From NCBI GenBank assembly GCA_024231775.1, contig JAAEQG010001106.1, positions 1 to 40,477 of the forward strand: DNA of 40,477 nucleotides, written 5' to 3'. Source of the stretch: a bacterium (GTDB lineage Bacteria; Planctomycetota; Phycisphaerae; UBA1845). A program made the position numbers and the translations under genes. The notes under the pieces were generated by a model that was given only the letters and a program-made list of their open reading frames with translations, had not been told where the DNA came from and did not search any database. Shown here one piece after another: positions 1-9,800 of the stretch. Within the stretch, counting starts at the first letter, position 1. Each line of letters starts with the position of its first letter.

Positions 1-278
1 ACGTGGGCAGCGATGACCTTCCGGGGATCATCTTCCTGAGCCCGTACCAGGCGGTGTCGCCCAACGAAGCCCCTCCGCAATTCGTGGCGGGACTAGGCGA
101 TCTAAACAACGACGGATTCGCCGACATCGGGATTGGCAACCCACTCGCGGACTTCGTTGATGAACAGCTTCCGCAGGAGCCCGGAAGTGCGGGAAGCGAT
201 CTTAGCACCGGTCGGCGGCGTGATGCCGGCGAGATCTATATGATCTACGGCCACAATGTGACGGATTCTAATCCCTGA
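1..278 (+). CDS. FG-GAP repeat protein, C-terminal fragment
   Basis: The frame is open from the left edge and stops with TGA at 276-278, so only the last ~91 residues are present and the true start lies outside the window. The segment GDLNNDGFADIGIGNP is a typical FG-GAP / integrin-alpha beta-propeller blade with a DxNxDGxxD calcium-binding loop. Such repeats occur in large exported or surface proteins. The ending (GEIYMIYGHNV) is also the kind of strand seen at the close of an FG-GAP blade. Function beyond extracellular adhesion or binding cannot be said. No convincing terminator follows; 279-531 carries no gene. Confidence 0.7.
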   Translation, partial: VGSDDLPGIIFLSPYQAVSPNEAPPQFVAGLGDLNNDGFADIGIGNPLADFVDEQLPQEPGSAGSDLSTGRRRDAGEIYMIYGHNVTDSNP

Positions 279-531
279 TTGCACATAAGTTTACGCTGAA
301 TCGGCCGGCTCCGAGGGGTCTGCGGGCAGTCCCGGCGGCGGGCATCGCCAGCCGGATTGCGGTGTCAGAGGGCCTCCGGCGGGTTGGCTTGCGTTTCGCG
401 GCGGGGTTGGGTAGAAGCCTCACGCGGTGCTCGGCGTGCCTGGGTTGGTCCGGTATGGTGGGCGTCTGATCAGGGGCGGCGAACTGCGAGTGTGCCAGCT
501 TCGTAGATAGCAGGGAACGACGGAGGATTCC

Positions 532-2544
532 ATGGCCCATTTCGACATCAAGCAGTCGGTGCAGGCGGAGACGGGCAAAGCCAGCGCGTTGATGATCGCT
601 ACGCTATTCGGCGGGATGCTGGTGGTGTGTTCGTTCTTCGCGGAGTGGCTTTTCGCGGGCTCGACGGTCCGCGGAAGCGAGGGCGAGTCTGGCAATTTCT
701 ACTCGTCGCTGATCGCTCTTGCGGGGGCGGTGCTGCTGGGAGCGCCGCTGATCTGGCATGCCCTGGTCCACTTGTGGCATGGCGAGAACCACATGGACGA
801 GTTGGTGGCGATGGCGATCGTCGCCGCGATTGCCCTGGGGGAGTATCAGGAGGCGGGGGTCATCGCGTTCTTCATGATCCTCTCGAACCTGATCGAGACG
901 CGTACCGCGTTGGGGGCCCGGGCGTCGATCGAGTCGCTGGTGCGTTTGACCCCCGACCAGGCCCATCGGGTCCTGCCGGATGGATCCGAGGAGGTGGTGG
1001 CGAGCGCCAAGCTGCATCCCGGCGACGTCATCCGCGTTCGCCCGGGCGACAACATCCCCGCGGACGGTGTGGTGCTCTCGGGCGAATCCAGCGTCAACCA
1101 GGCGAATATCACCGGTGAGTCGATGGCGGTGGACAAGGTTGACGGGCATGAGGTGTTCGGGGGTACGTCAAACCTGACCGGGGCGCTGGATATTCGGGTT
1201 ACCAAGGCGGGGAAGGATGCGACGCTGGGCAAGGTGCAATCGCTGATTCTCGAGGCGGAGGCCACCCAGGCGCCGCTGGCCCGGCTGATCGACCGATATG
1301 CCGGTTGGTATACCCCGACCATCCTGATGGTGGCGGGTATTGTGCTGTTCTTCGCCAGCGACAAGAAGGAAGGGCTGGAACGGGCGATCACCATGCTGAT
1401 CGTGGCGTGTCCGTGCGCGCTGGTGTTGGCGACCCCCACGGCGATGGTGGCGGCGCTGAGCTGCGCCGCTCGGTTGGGGATTCTGATCAAGAACGTGATC
1501 CACCTCGAACACGCCCGCAACCTGACGGCGGTCGTACTGGACAAGACCGGAACGCTGACCACCGGGGTGCTGAGTGTGACGCAGTTGAAACCCGCTCCCG
1601 ACGTGGACGGGGCGGACTTGCTGAAAACAGCGGCGACGGTGGAGCAGCTCAGCAAGCACCCCACAGCCCGCGCCCTGCTCGAGGTCGCCAAGCAGGCCAA
1701 GCTTCAACTGGAGCAGCCTGTCGGCTTTAAAGAAGTCATGGGACGCGGCGTACGGGCGAAGGTCGGGAACGACGAGATCATGGTCGGGCGGAGCAACTGG
1801 TTGGCGGAGCAGGGGGCGGACATGAGTCTGACCGACGATCCGCAATACTCTGAGACCGAAGGCCTGAGCATGATCTATGTAACGCGGAACAACCGCTGCC
1901 TGGGCTGGATCGGAATGGAGGACAAGACCCGTCCGGAAGCTCGGGCCGCCATCGAGGCCTTCCGCGAGGTCGGGGTGCAGAACCTGACCATGGTGACGGG
2001 GGACAAGTGGTCGGTGGCCCGGCGAGTCGCCGCGGAGATGGGTTGCACGGAGGTGCAGGCGGAGGTGCTGCCGGATCAGAAGCTGGCGTTGGTGGACGAT
2101 CTCAAGCGTCGCGGCCATCAGGTGTGCGTGGTGGGGGACGGGGTGAATGACGCTCCGGCGTTGGCGGCCGGTCACCTGGGTATCGCCATGGGCGCTGCGG
2201 GCAGCGACGTCGCGATTAAGTCGGCGTCGGTGGCGCTGATGAACAACGATCTGAACCGCATTCCATTCCTGATCCGTCTGTCGCGGAAGGCGACGGGCGT
2301 GATCTGGCAGAACCTGCTCTTTGGAGTGGCGTTTATTCTGGTTACGCAGACGTTCGCGATCTGGGGAGCGCTCAAGCCGATTATGGCGGCGTTTCTGCAC
2401 ATGATTGCGACCACGGTGGTTATCTTTAATAGCGCACGGCTCGTACGTTTTGGAGAGGAAATGGAGCCGCACACGGAGATGGCACCGCCCACCCCCGAGG
2501 TCGAGACTTCCAGCGTATCCCCCGTCCCCGCGCCGGCGACTTGA
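532..2544 (+). CDS. Heavy-metal translocating P1B-type ATPase
   Basis: A 670-residue membrane pump that would export a soft metal ion at the expense of ATP. Visible landmarks: two N-terminal hydrophobic segments (about 18-40 and 57-80), a hairpin at 91-122, TGES in the actuator domain (194-197), the metal-binding CPC in membrane helix 6 (293-295), the phosphorylated Asp in DKTGTLT (D337), the HP dipeptide of the nucleotide domain (376-377) and GDGVNDAP (from 535). The N terminus has no HMA-type CxxC metal-binding domain. The last helix pair reads FLHMIATTVVIFNSARL (H623, N633), which is not the usual Cu pattern and differs from the Asp-containing Zn/Cd/Pb pattern, so the metal is uncertain. 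ATG 532 follows GGAGG at 522-526. It appears to be a single gene with no adjacent metal regulator. Confidence 0.95.
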   Translation: MAHFDIKQSVQAETGKASALMIATLFGGMLVVCSFFAEWLFAGSTVRGSEGESGNFYSSLIALAGAVLLGAPLIWHALVHLWHGENHMDELVAMAIVAAIALGEYQEAGVIAFFMILSNLIETRTALGARASIESLVRLTPDQAHRVLPDGSEEVVASAKLHPGDVIRVRPGDNIPADGVVLSGESSVNQANITGESMAVDKVDGHEVFGGTSNLTGALDIRVTKAGKDATLGKVQSLILEAEATQAPLARLIDRYAGWYTPTILMVAGIVLFFASDKKEGLERAITMLIVACPCALVLATPTAMVAALSCAARLGILIKNVIHLEHARNLTAVVLDKTGTLTTGVLSVTQLKPAPDVDGADLLKTAATVEQLSKHPTARALLEVAKQAKLQLEQPVGFKEVMGRGVRAKVGNDEIMVGRSNWLAEQGADMSLTDDPQYSETEGLSMIYVTRNNRCLGWIGMEDKTRPEARAAIEAFREVGVQNLTMVTGDKWSVARRVAAEMGCTEVQAEVLPDQKLALVDDLKRRGHQVCVVGDGVNDAPALAAGHLGIAMGAAGSDVAIKSASVALMNNDLNRIPFLIRLSRKATGVIWQNLLFGVAFILVTQTFAIWGALKPIMAAFLHMIATTVVIFNSARLVRFGEEMEPHTEMAPPTPEVETSSVSPVPAPAT

Positions 2545-2640
2545 GAGTGAGGGTGGCCGACATAGGTTCCTGGGCGTCTTGCCGCTGGATTGCCGCTCCC
2601 TGGCAGCGTCCGCCCGCAGGACGATGCTACGATCTGGCCG

Positions 2641-2646
2641 TATAAT
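2641..2646 (+). promoter_or_regulatory. Perfect -10 box just before the oxidoreductase start
   Basis: TATAAT at 2641-2646 ends only 8 bases before ATG 2655. If used, transcription would begin at or next to the start codon, giving a leaderless mRNA; there is also no Shine-Dalgarno sequence. No good -35 hexamer is seen at the right distance, which keeps confidence low. Confidence 0.35.
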
Positions 2647-2654
2647 CCACTCCG

Positions 2655-3665
2655 ATGGGGCAAACCTCGTGTGACATTCTGATCGTCGGTGCTGGGCTCG
2701 CCGGGGCGGCGACGGCGTATCATCTGCGGCGTAGCGGCGCCGAGGGTGTGGTCATCGTGGAGCGTGAGGACTTGCCCGGGGTCCATTCGTCCGGTCGCAA
2801 CGCCGCCATGATTCGTGGGTACGTGGAGAATCCCCGGGTGGGGGAGCTGGTGCGTGAGGGCGCGGAGTTTGTGCGCACTGGTGAACTGGCGGAGTTTCGC
2901 GCCAGCGGATCGGTGCTCCTGGGGCTGGGCGAGGAGGAGGTTGCGCCGCGCGTACCGCCCGCGGTGGGCCGGGGGCTGTGGTGTCCGAACGACGGGGTGG
3001 TGGATGTGAGCGGGTTGTTGCACGGCTACCTGCGCGAGCAGGACGTGCGCTACGGCACGCGGGTCCTGGGATGGCGTCGTGCTGGTGAGCGGCTTGAGGT
3101 TGATACGACGCGGGGAAGGTTGAGCTGTCGTCTGCTGGTAAACGCCGCAGGCCCGTGGGCGGGCGAGGTTGGGGATCTGCCGCTGACTCCGCTGAACCGA
3201 CACCTGTGTGTCACTCCTCCATCGGATGCGTTGGATCCGGACTGGCCGTTCGTGTGGGACATTCCCGGCGGATTCTACTTCCGACCGGAGTCAGGTGGCC
3301 TACTGCTGTGCGCGTGCAATGAGCATGCAGCTTCCCCGGGGGATTACGACGCCTGTGAACCGCCGCTGGAGGCGCTGGCCCTACATGCGCAGCGGGTCCT
3401 TCCCGGGTTTTCCGATCTGCGCGTCAAAGAGTGCTGGGCAGGCCAGCGTACGTTCGCCCCGGACCGCGAGTTTGTGATTGGTCATGATTCGCGCTGCGGT
3501 CAGCTCATCCACGTTGCCGGGCTAGGTGGGCAAGGCGTAGGGGGTTCGTGGGCGGTGGGTCGCCTGGCTGCGGAACGAATCCTCGAGGGGCGTACCGCGC
3601 CGAACGCGGTGTTCTGCGCCCATCGCCTGATGGACTGCCAGGCGCATACCGTCCGTCCCGCCTAG
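2655..3665 (+). CDS. FAD-dependent oxidoreductase, DAO family
   Basis: A 336-residue protein of the D-amino-acid/glycine oxidase-like family. The N-terminal Rossmann fold is clear: DILIVGAGLAGAATAYHLR with GxGxxG at 12-17 and an acidic residue (E37) ending strand 2 to hold the FAD ribose. A second FAD-contact segment lies near the C terminus (GLGGQGVGGSWAVGRLAAE, about residue 300). NAAGPWAGE in the middle is also typical of DAO enzymes. The substrate is probably a small amine or amino acid but cannot be told from sequence. It is slightly shorter than the common 370-390 residues. No Shine-Dalgarno precedes ATG 2655, and a perfect TATAAT lies 8 bases upstream. It converges on the next gene with 76 bases between. 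Confidence 0.88.
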   Translation: MGQTSCDILIVGAGLAGAATAYHLRRSGAEGVVIVEREDLPGVHSSGRNAAMIRGYVENPRVGELVREGAEFVRTGELAEFRASGSVLLGLGEEEVAPRVPPAVGRGLWCPNDGVVDVSGLLHGYLREQDVRYGTRVLGWRRAGERLEVDTTRGRLSCRLLVNAAGPWAGEVGDLPLTPLNRHLCVTPPSDALDPDWPFVWDIPGGFYFRPESGGLLLCACNEHAASPGDYDACEPPLEALALHAQRVLPGFSDLRVKECWAGQRTFAPDREFVIGHDSRCGQLIHVAGLGGQGVGGSWAVGRLAAERILEGRTAPNAVFCAHRLMDCQAHTVRPA

Positions 3666-3741
3666 GCAGGTTGTAGCGGGCCGATCCTGCCGTCACTCCG
3701 GCGGCGATTGCACGTGAGCACTCGGGCTAGGTATTCCCTGC

Positions 3742-4896
3742 TCAGGGGCCGTCGAACAGGGCCTGGAACTCGCTGAAGTCGTTTAGATCGACATCGAGGT
3801 CATCGTCGAAGTCGAAGGTGGTCAGGCAGGTCTTCTCATCGGTGAGCACTGGCGCCAGCAGCGCGTCCGGGCCGGCCAGGCAATCGGTGAAGACCGAGTA
3901 GTCGTTCAGGTCCACGGCGTCGTCACAATTGGCGTCTCCGCTGGGCGCGCCGGTCCAGCCAGCCAGTCGGGCCATCATCCACCAGAAGGCTCGCCCCTTC
4001 AGATTGCAGTTGAGACAGTGTGAATGGGCGCAACTGCTGCACGACATACACATTTCACTGCCCGGGTTGTCGTCGCACCATTCGGTGGCCCAGTTTCCGC
4101 CGCCACCGCCGCTGTAGCTGCAGGTGTCCGTGGCGTAGAGCGATAGGAACTCGTCGCCGTCAGGGTCGTAGCTTTCAATGTCGGCGAAATCGAAGAGCAC
4201 GCCATTGGTGTTGATGACGTGGTCGCGAATCTGGTTGTTGCGTTGGTTGAGGGTGCCTTCGACACCACCGCCATTGAGGTGTCCGGTCATGTACACGAAG
4301 GTCACGTTCTGATAGTCCTCCTCCAACCCGGACATCAGATCGAGGTAGATCTGCATGTTCGCTTCGCTGGTGTCCGCTTGGCCACACCAGGACCACATCA
4401 CCGTATCGCGGTTATCGTAGCGATCATCTTCCAGCATCGCCCGGGTGGCTACTTCCCACTCGGTGCGGTTGGGGTTGCCGAGGTCGCTGGCTCCTTCGGG
4501 CCGGTAGTTCCAGAAAGAGAGCACGCCGGCAGGAGCCTGCACGTAGCTGCCGCCGTACTTGTAGTAGTTGTAGTCATCACAGACCTTGTACAGACATCCT
4601 CCACAGCCGTACCCGTTGCACGAGGGGCAGGTGGCTCCGGTACCGTTTGAACCGGCGTTGACCAGGTTGAGTCCGGTCACGATCTGGCTGCCGTGCGAGG
4701 TATGGCCGTAGGAGAGCCTGAGCTCGTCTTTGGCCCGCTCGATCCAGCAGTCCGGGACCATGTCGAGGTTGGTACAGGTGTGGTCGATGACGATGGCTTC
4801 CTGGGCAGTGACGCTCGCGGGAGCGAACAACAGAGTGCAGCCGACCGCCAGAACACACGCCGTGGGCGCAATCGTACATCGAATAGTCCTGCGCAA
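3742..4896 (-). CDS. Exported Cys-rich protein with dockerin-like C-terminus
   Basis: 384 residues of unknown function. A basic N terminus and hydrophobic core followed by SVTAQE give a signal peptide probably cut near residue 31. The mature start has IDHTC and a YGHTSHGSQ motif. Two cysteine clusters follow: CPSC/CGGC around 92-103 and a CMSCSSC...HCLNC group about 279-295, suggesting disulfides or a metal site. Residues 315-384 hold two EF-hand-like loops (DANCDDAVDLND and DFDDDLDVDLND) in a dockerin-like arrangement common in planctomycete exported proteins. The start codon is TTG at 4896, chosen because a strong AAGGAGGT (about 4902-4909) lies at good spacing and no ATG competes. A good promoter lies at 4970-4999. 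A distant relation to SGNH-type hydrolases is possible but unproven. Confidence 0.8.
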   Translation of the reverse strand: MRRTIRCTIAPTACVLAVGCTLLFAPASVTAQEAIVIDHTCTNLDMVPDCWIERAKDELRLSYGHTSHGSQIVTGLNLVNAGSNGTGATCPSCNGYGCGGCLYKVCDDYNYYKYGGSYVQAPAGVLSFWNYRPEGASDLGNPNRTEWEVATRAMLEDDRYDNRDTVMWSWCGQADTSEANMQIYLDLMSGLEEDYQNVTFVYMTGHLNGGGVEGTLNQRNNQIRDHVINTNGVLFDFADIESYDPDGDEFLSLYATDTCSYSGGGGGNWATEWCDDNPGSEMCMSCSSCAHSHCLNCNLKGRAFWWMMARLAGWTGAPSGDANCDDAVDLNDYSVFTDCLAGPDALLAPVLTDEKTCLTTFDFDDDLDVDLNDFSEFQALFDGP

Positions 4897-4969
4897 GGGA
4901 TACCTCCTTCAGGGTAGTGGTGTTGTGCGGAGCCGTGCGACCGCCCACGTCGGCGGCTGAGGTTTAAGT

Positions 4970-4999
4970 AGCATACCTAAACTCGGTGGGAGTCGTCAA
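4970..4999 (-). promoter_or_regulatory. Sigma70-type promoter for the exported dockerin-like protein
   Basis: On the minus strand TTGACG (4994-4999) is followed after 18 bases by TATGCT (4970-4975). Transcription would start near 4963, leaving a leader of about 66 bases before the TTG start at 4896. The remaining part of the 313-base gap (5000-5209) holds no gene; it contains only a short perfect stem at 5059-5075. Confidence 0.6.
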
Positions 5000-5058
5000 G
5001 GTCCGGGCTCTGACGTGGTACCGCATGAGGAAATGTTCGGCGTCCGGCAGGCCGGATG

Positions 5059-5077
5059 AAGTGACGGAGTCACTTTT
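5059..5077. other. Perfect 7-bp stem-loop in intergenic gap
   Basis: AAGTGAC and GTCACTT pair around a GGA loop (5059-5075), followed by TTTT on the plus strand. It resembles a small terminator on the plus strand, but no plus-strand gene ends nearby. In the minus direction, where the HD-GYP gene ends at 5210, no T-run follows. Its role is unclear. Confidence 0.3.
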
Positions 5078-5209
5078 CCAGCCTTGCGGGAACTGAGCAG
5101 GTGGGGAGGGGGTGCGGAGAGGTCTCTTCGTGTCGGCGATGGTCCCAATGTGTGCGCCGGGGCCGACTGCCGACTGTATTCCGACGGAGCGGGATCGAGC
5201 ACATCTCAC

Positions 5210-6619
5210 CTAGGCCGGTGTTGAAGCTGCCGACAGAGCGCTGAACTGCATACCCACTTCATGCCATCCGTCCTCATGGGCGCGGCAGCGAACCGTCTCC
5301 CCCTGGAGGGTCTTACAGCCTGCGGTCTGCACCTGCAATTGGATGCGGATCTTCTCCCCCAACTCAATGGGACCTGAGGATAGGAAACCGAGCCCCGAGC
5401 GGGAGATGCTGTGGGCGACGACGGGGACGGCGGCTTGCTCGACCCACCGACCGCCCACCTTCTTCAGGACGTGGACCCGTGCCAGGCAGTGGAAGGTGTA
5501 GCGCTGGTGTCTGCGGCGGCTGGTAACGTCGGACGGTGTGGTTGGTTCATCAGCCGTCGGTCCCGGAAGAGAGTCGGGAGGGATGGTACCCACCAGGTTG
5601 AGCCAGGCCTCCATGACCCTGGACTCGTACTTCTCGGGCGACTCCTCACGGATTATCGCAAGGGCCTGGGCCACGGACATGGTTTGGTTCTTGAACGGCC
5701 GGAAGGCTGTCATGGCATCGAACGAATCGACCACGGCGCACATCTTGCTGACGTCGTGGATGTGTGCTGCGGAGAGACCATCGGGGTATCCGCTGCCGTC
5801 CAGCCGTTCGTGATGTTGGCGGGCTACGGTCGCGACGAGCGGATCGACATTGTCAAAGGAGGTCACGTAGTCACTTCCCGACACCGGATGCGCACGGATG
5901 AGTTCCCAATCCGCGTCCGTCAGTTGGTCCGTCTTGTTCAGCACTTCGCCGGGCACGTGGATCTTGCCGATGTCGTGCATCATCCCCGCCTGGCAGATGA
6001 CCGCGAGCTCCCGCGAGTCGTGGTAGCCGAGTTGATACGCAAGCGGGACCATCCAGGCGCCGGTGTTGACCATGTGGGTCGCGGTATAGAAGTCATGGCG
6101 CGAGGCACAGAACATGTGACAGAAGGCATCGGGATTGTCCAGGACCAAGGCGGCGGTAGCGCTGGCGATCGCCTTCAGACGGGGAGAAGTGATGACCACT
6201 TCCGGGTCAGTCATCAGTTCATTGAGCAGTTCGTTACAGGTCCCATGGAGGAGGGCGGCTTTGTCCTGAACGGTCCTCGAGGGGTCGGCAACGAATTCCT
6301 CGAGCTGGGCTTCGTTCTGCTCGCGGAATCGGCGCTGATCGGAGATGCGGATGTAGACGAAGTCGATGCCGTCCTCCAATAAGCGGCGGCGGTCTTTTTC
6401 GGTGAATCCGGCGCGGTCGTCGCGATGGAGCACGAAACCTGCGCCGTCGTTGGAGAGTTCGGAGCGTAAGTGTAGCGGAATACCCGCAAGGGCGGCAGAT
6501 GGTACAGAGGAGAGGCAGACGGGCAGGTAGCCTGCTCGAGATGAGCTGACGGCGGTTCCACCTCCGCCAGACAATGCCAAGTCTGGTTGGCTCGCCATGC
6601 CCATGTGCGCCCCATCCAC
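5210..6619 (-). CDS. HD-GYP phosphodiesterase with C-terminal PilZ domain
   Basis: Up to 469 residues. An N-terminal region of about 140 residues precedes an HD-GYP domain (about 170-330) with HDIGK (H215, D216) and HHERLDGSGYP (269-279), the signature of cyclic-di-GMP hydrolases. After a short linker, residues 367-460 look like a PilZ cyclic-di-GMP receptor: the RxxxR motif is present (R369-R373), and the D/N-x-S-x-x-G motif appears as SISRSG (404-409), with Ser replacing Asp/Asn. One polypeptide may therefore bind and degrade the same messenger. No transmembrane segment is evident, so it is probably cytoplasmic. The start is uncertain: GTG 6619 and in-frame ATGs at 6604 and 6598 all lack a clear Shine-Dalgarno. 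It is separated from dnaE by about 213 bases. Confidence 0.88.
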   Translation of the reverse strand: MDGAHMGMASQPDLALSGGGGTAVSSSRAGYLPVCLSSVPSAALAGIPLHLRSELSNDGAGFVLHRDDRAGFTEKDRRRLLEDGIDFVYIRISDQRRFREQNEAQLEEFVADPSRTVQDKAALLHGTCNELLNELMTDPEVVITSPRLKAIASATAALVLDNPDAFCHMFCASRHDFYTATHMVNTGAWMVPLAYQLGYHDSRELAVICQAGMMHDIGKIHVPGEVLNKTDQLTDADWELIRAHPVSGSDYVTSFDNVDPLVATVARQHHERLDGSGYPDGLSAAHIHDVSKMCAVVDSFDAMTAFRPFKNQTMSVAQALAIIREESPEKYESRVMEAWLNLVGTIPPDSLPGPTADEPTTPSDVTSRRRHQRYTFHCLARVHVLKKVGGRWVEQAAVPVVAHSISRSGLGFLSSGPIELGEKIRIQLQVQTAGCKTLQGETVRCRAHEDGWHEVGMQFSALSAASTPA

Positions 6620-6832
6620 GGCAGGTGCCCGGCGTACGCCTCCGCGGGTGATATGAGGACTGACGACCGCCGGTCAGCACCACAAGAGTAGCTTCGTCCG
6701 TCTGGCTGCATTCCTTTAGTGTCCCGCGTAGGCCGCATGGGGGAAACCCGTATACGGCAGCCCCGCGTACGCGGAGGCAGAGTGCGGGCGCTGGTTGCGG
6801 AGAACCGGCGGAGGGCGGCGAATCCGGAGCGA

Positions 6833-9800
6833 TCAGGCGGGTATCGGAACGTCGCGTTGTGGTGCTGATCCGGTGGCTGGGGACTCGGCTGCGGCAGTGT
6901 CTGCGGCGGGCAGCCAATGTACGGGCAGTGGAATGGGTTTTCGTGCGGTTCCGATGAGCGTGATCGCCTGAGGGGACAAGAGGGCGCTAAGATCGTGAAT
7001 CAACTCCGGAGTTACGGTGACCGCCAGCCCGGGCCGCCCGATGGTGGCGATCAGGCCGTCGCGCGTGGCGACGTTGAAGTACACCGGAGTGGTTCCGGTG
7101 TGCTTGGCAAGAACGCCGGCCAGCGCGGAGAGCTGGGCGTCATCCACGGCGGCTTCGGGGAGGTCGAGCAGGAGGTGGGCGGTCAGCATGCCGGGGGCCT
7201 GCTCCGCGGTGATGACCTCGGTGATACGCAGGGAGGGATCCTCCCGGCGACGATCGACCTCTCCCCTGAAGAAGAGGATCGCATCGGGTTTCACCACGGC
7301 ACGCTGTTCGGTGAGCATCTCGGGAAAGAGGATGGCCTCCACCTGCCCCTTGAGGTCTTCGAGAGTGACGATGCCCAGTTTGGATCCGGGCTTGCGTCCT
7401 CCCTTGGTAACCACCGTGCGGAGGTGGCTGACCATGCCGCCGAGGATGACCTCCGCGCCCTCGACATGGGCTTTGAGATCGACGGTGTTGGCGGTTGCAC
7501 AGGCTTCGAGCAGTTGCAGGTGGCTGGCGAGAGGATGGCTGGTGACGAAGAACCCGAGCACCGCCTTTTCGCGGGCGAGCATCTCCGCCTCGTTCCACTC
7601 CTTGGTGGAGAGCTTGGGTTCGGGCGGAGCGGGCAGGTCGCCGTCGCCCCCGTCGCCGAACAGGCTCATCTGCCCCGAGAGACGATCGCGCCGGGCCGCT
7701 TGGCCGGTTTCGATGGCACAGTCCAACGCCTCGACGAGGGCTCGGCGCATGGCACCGGTGGTATCGAAGGACCCGCAGCAGATCAGCGCTTCTAACGTGG
7801 CTCGGTTGACCACGGTGAGATCGACTCGCTCGCAGAAATCGAAAAGGCTGGCGAACGGTCCATTCTCGCTGCGTTCGCTGGTGATCGCGGAGACGGCTTT
7901 CTCGCCCACGCCCTTGATCGCAGCCAGACCGAAGCGGATCACCGCGTCGTCGCCAGGGCGGCGTACCACGGTGAAGTCGTTGTCCGAAGAGTTGATGTCC
8001 GGAGCGAGGACCTGGATGCCCATGCGCCGACATTCCTCGCGATACTCGACGATCTTGTCGGTGTTGGACATCTCGAAGGTCATCACCGCCGCCATGAACT
8101 CGACCGGGTGGTAGGTCTTCATGTAGGCGGTCTGGAAGGCGACCAGGGCGTAGCCGGTGGAGTGGGCTTTGTTAAAGGCGTATCCGCCGAAGCGGAGGAT
8201 ATCCTCGAAGACGCGGTCCGCGGTGTCGCGGGGGATGCCCTTCTCGACGCAGCCCTCGATGAAGGGTCCGCGTTCGGCGTCGATCTGGCTGGTCTTCTTC
8301 TTGCTGATGAGCTTGGCCAGGCGGAAAGCCCGCTTGAGCTCGATCCCCCCGAGGCGGTTGACCATGCGGGAAACCTGCTCCTGGTAGACCATGATGCCGT
8401 AGGTCTCCTGGAGCACTTCGGTCATGATGGGGTGGGGCGTCGTCCAGGACTCGCCATGCTTGCGGGCGACGTAGGCATCGATGTTGACCATGGGGCCGGG
8501 GCGGTAGAGGGCGTTGGCGGCGATGAGATCCTCGATGCGGTTAGGTCGCATCTTCATAACCACGTCGCGCATGCCCCCGGACTCAAACTGGAACACCCCC
8601 TTGGTCTCGCCGCGGGCGAACAGGGCGTAAACCCGCTGATCGGTGATGTCGATCCGATCAAGATCGATCTCCTGCCCGGAGGATTTGACCGCGAGTTGGC
8701 GGGCACGTTCCAGCGTGGTCAGCGTGCGCAGACCGAGGAAATCGAGCTTGAGCAAGCCGACCTTCTCCACCGTGGGTCCGTCGTACTGGGTGACGACCTG
8801 GTTTTCCCCTTCGGGACGGTAGAGCGGCAGGAAGTTGTCCAACGGTTGATCGGCGACGACCACGCCGGCGGCGTGGACTCCGGCGTGACGGGCCAAGCCC
8901 TCCAGACGCCGGGCGATGTCGATGACCTTGCGGACGGTCGGATCATTGTCGCGTCTGGCCCGCAGGTCCGGTTCCTGTTCGAGGGCTTTGTCGATGGTCA
9001 TCTTCAACTCGGCGGGGATGAGCTTGGTCAGTTCCGCCGCCTGCTCGAAGGGCATGCCCAGGACTCGGCCGACGTCCTTGACCGCGGCGCGGGCTTTGAG
9101 CGTGCCGAAAGTGATGATCTGAGCGACGTGGCCGTACTTCTGACGGACGTACTCGATGACTTTGGCCCGGCCGTTCTGGCAGATGTCCACGTCGATGTCG
9201 GGCATCTCGTCGCGGTCGGGATCCATGAAGCGCTCGAAGTACAGTTCGTAGCGCATGGGATCCGGGGAGGAGATGCGCAGGCAGTGGCTGACCACCGAAC
9301 TGCACCCGCTTCCGCGGGCCCAACAGGGGATGCCCTGCGACCGGGCATGCCGCATAAGGTCCCAGACAATCAGGAAGTAGCTGGAGAAGTCCTTGCTGGA
9401 GATGACCCCCAGTTCGTAGTCGATGCGTTCGCGGAGTTCGTCGGTGATCTCGGGGTAGCATTGCTCGGCGCCGGCGTACACCTTGTCCCGGAGCACGTCG
9501 TCGGCGTTCTGCTTCTCGGGGAGCTTGTATACGGGGGCGTAGCGCTTGGAGAAATCGAACTGGAGGTCGCACATCTCGGCGATGCGCACGGTGTTGGCGA
9601 TGGCTTGGGGGTGTCCGGGGAACAGCTCCGCCATCTCCGTCGGGCTTTTGAAGTAGAACTGGTCGTTGGCGAAGCGGAAACGATCTTCATCGGTGAGCAG
9701 TTTTCCGGTGCTGATGCAGCAGAGCACGTCATGGGCTTCGACATCGCCGTGTTCAAGGTAGTGAACGTCGTTGGTGGCGATGGTGCCCACGCCAAAGCGG

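Noticed and set aside
3665-3691. GGCAGG/CCTGCC stem between the oxidoreductase and the exported protein
   Set aside because: A 6-bp stem with a 15-base loop and no T-run is too weak to call a terminator.
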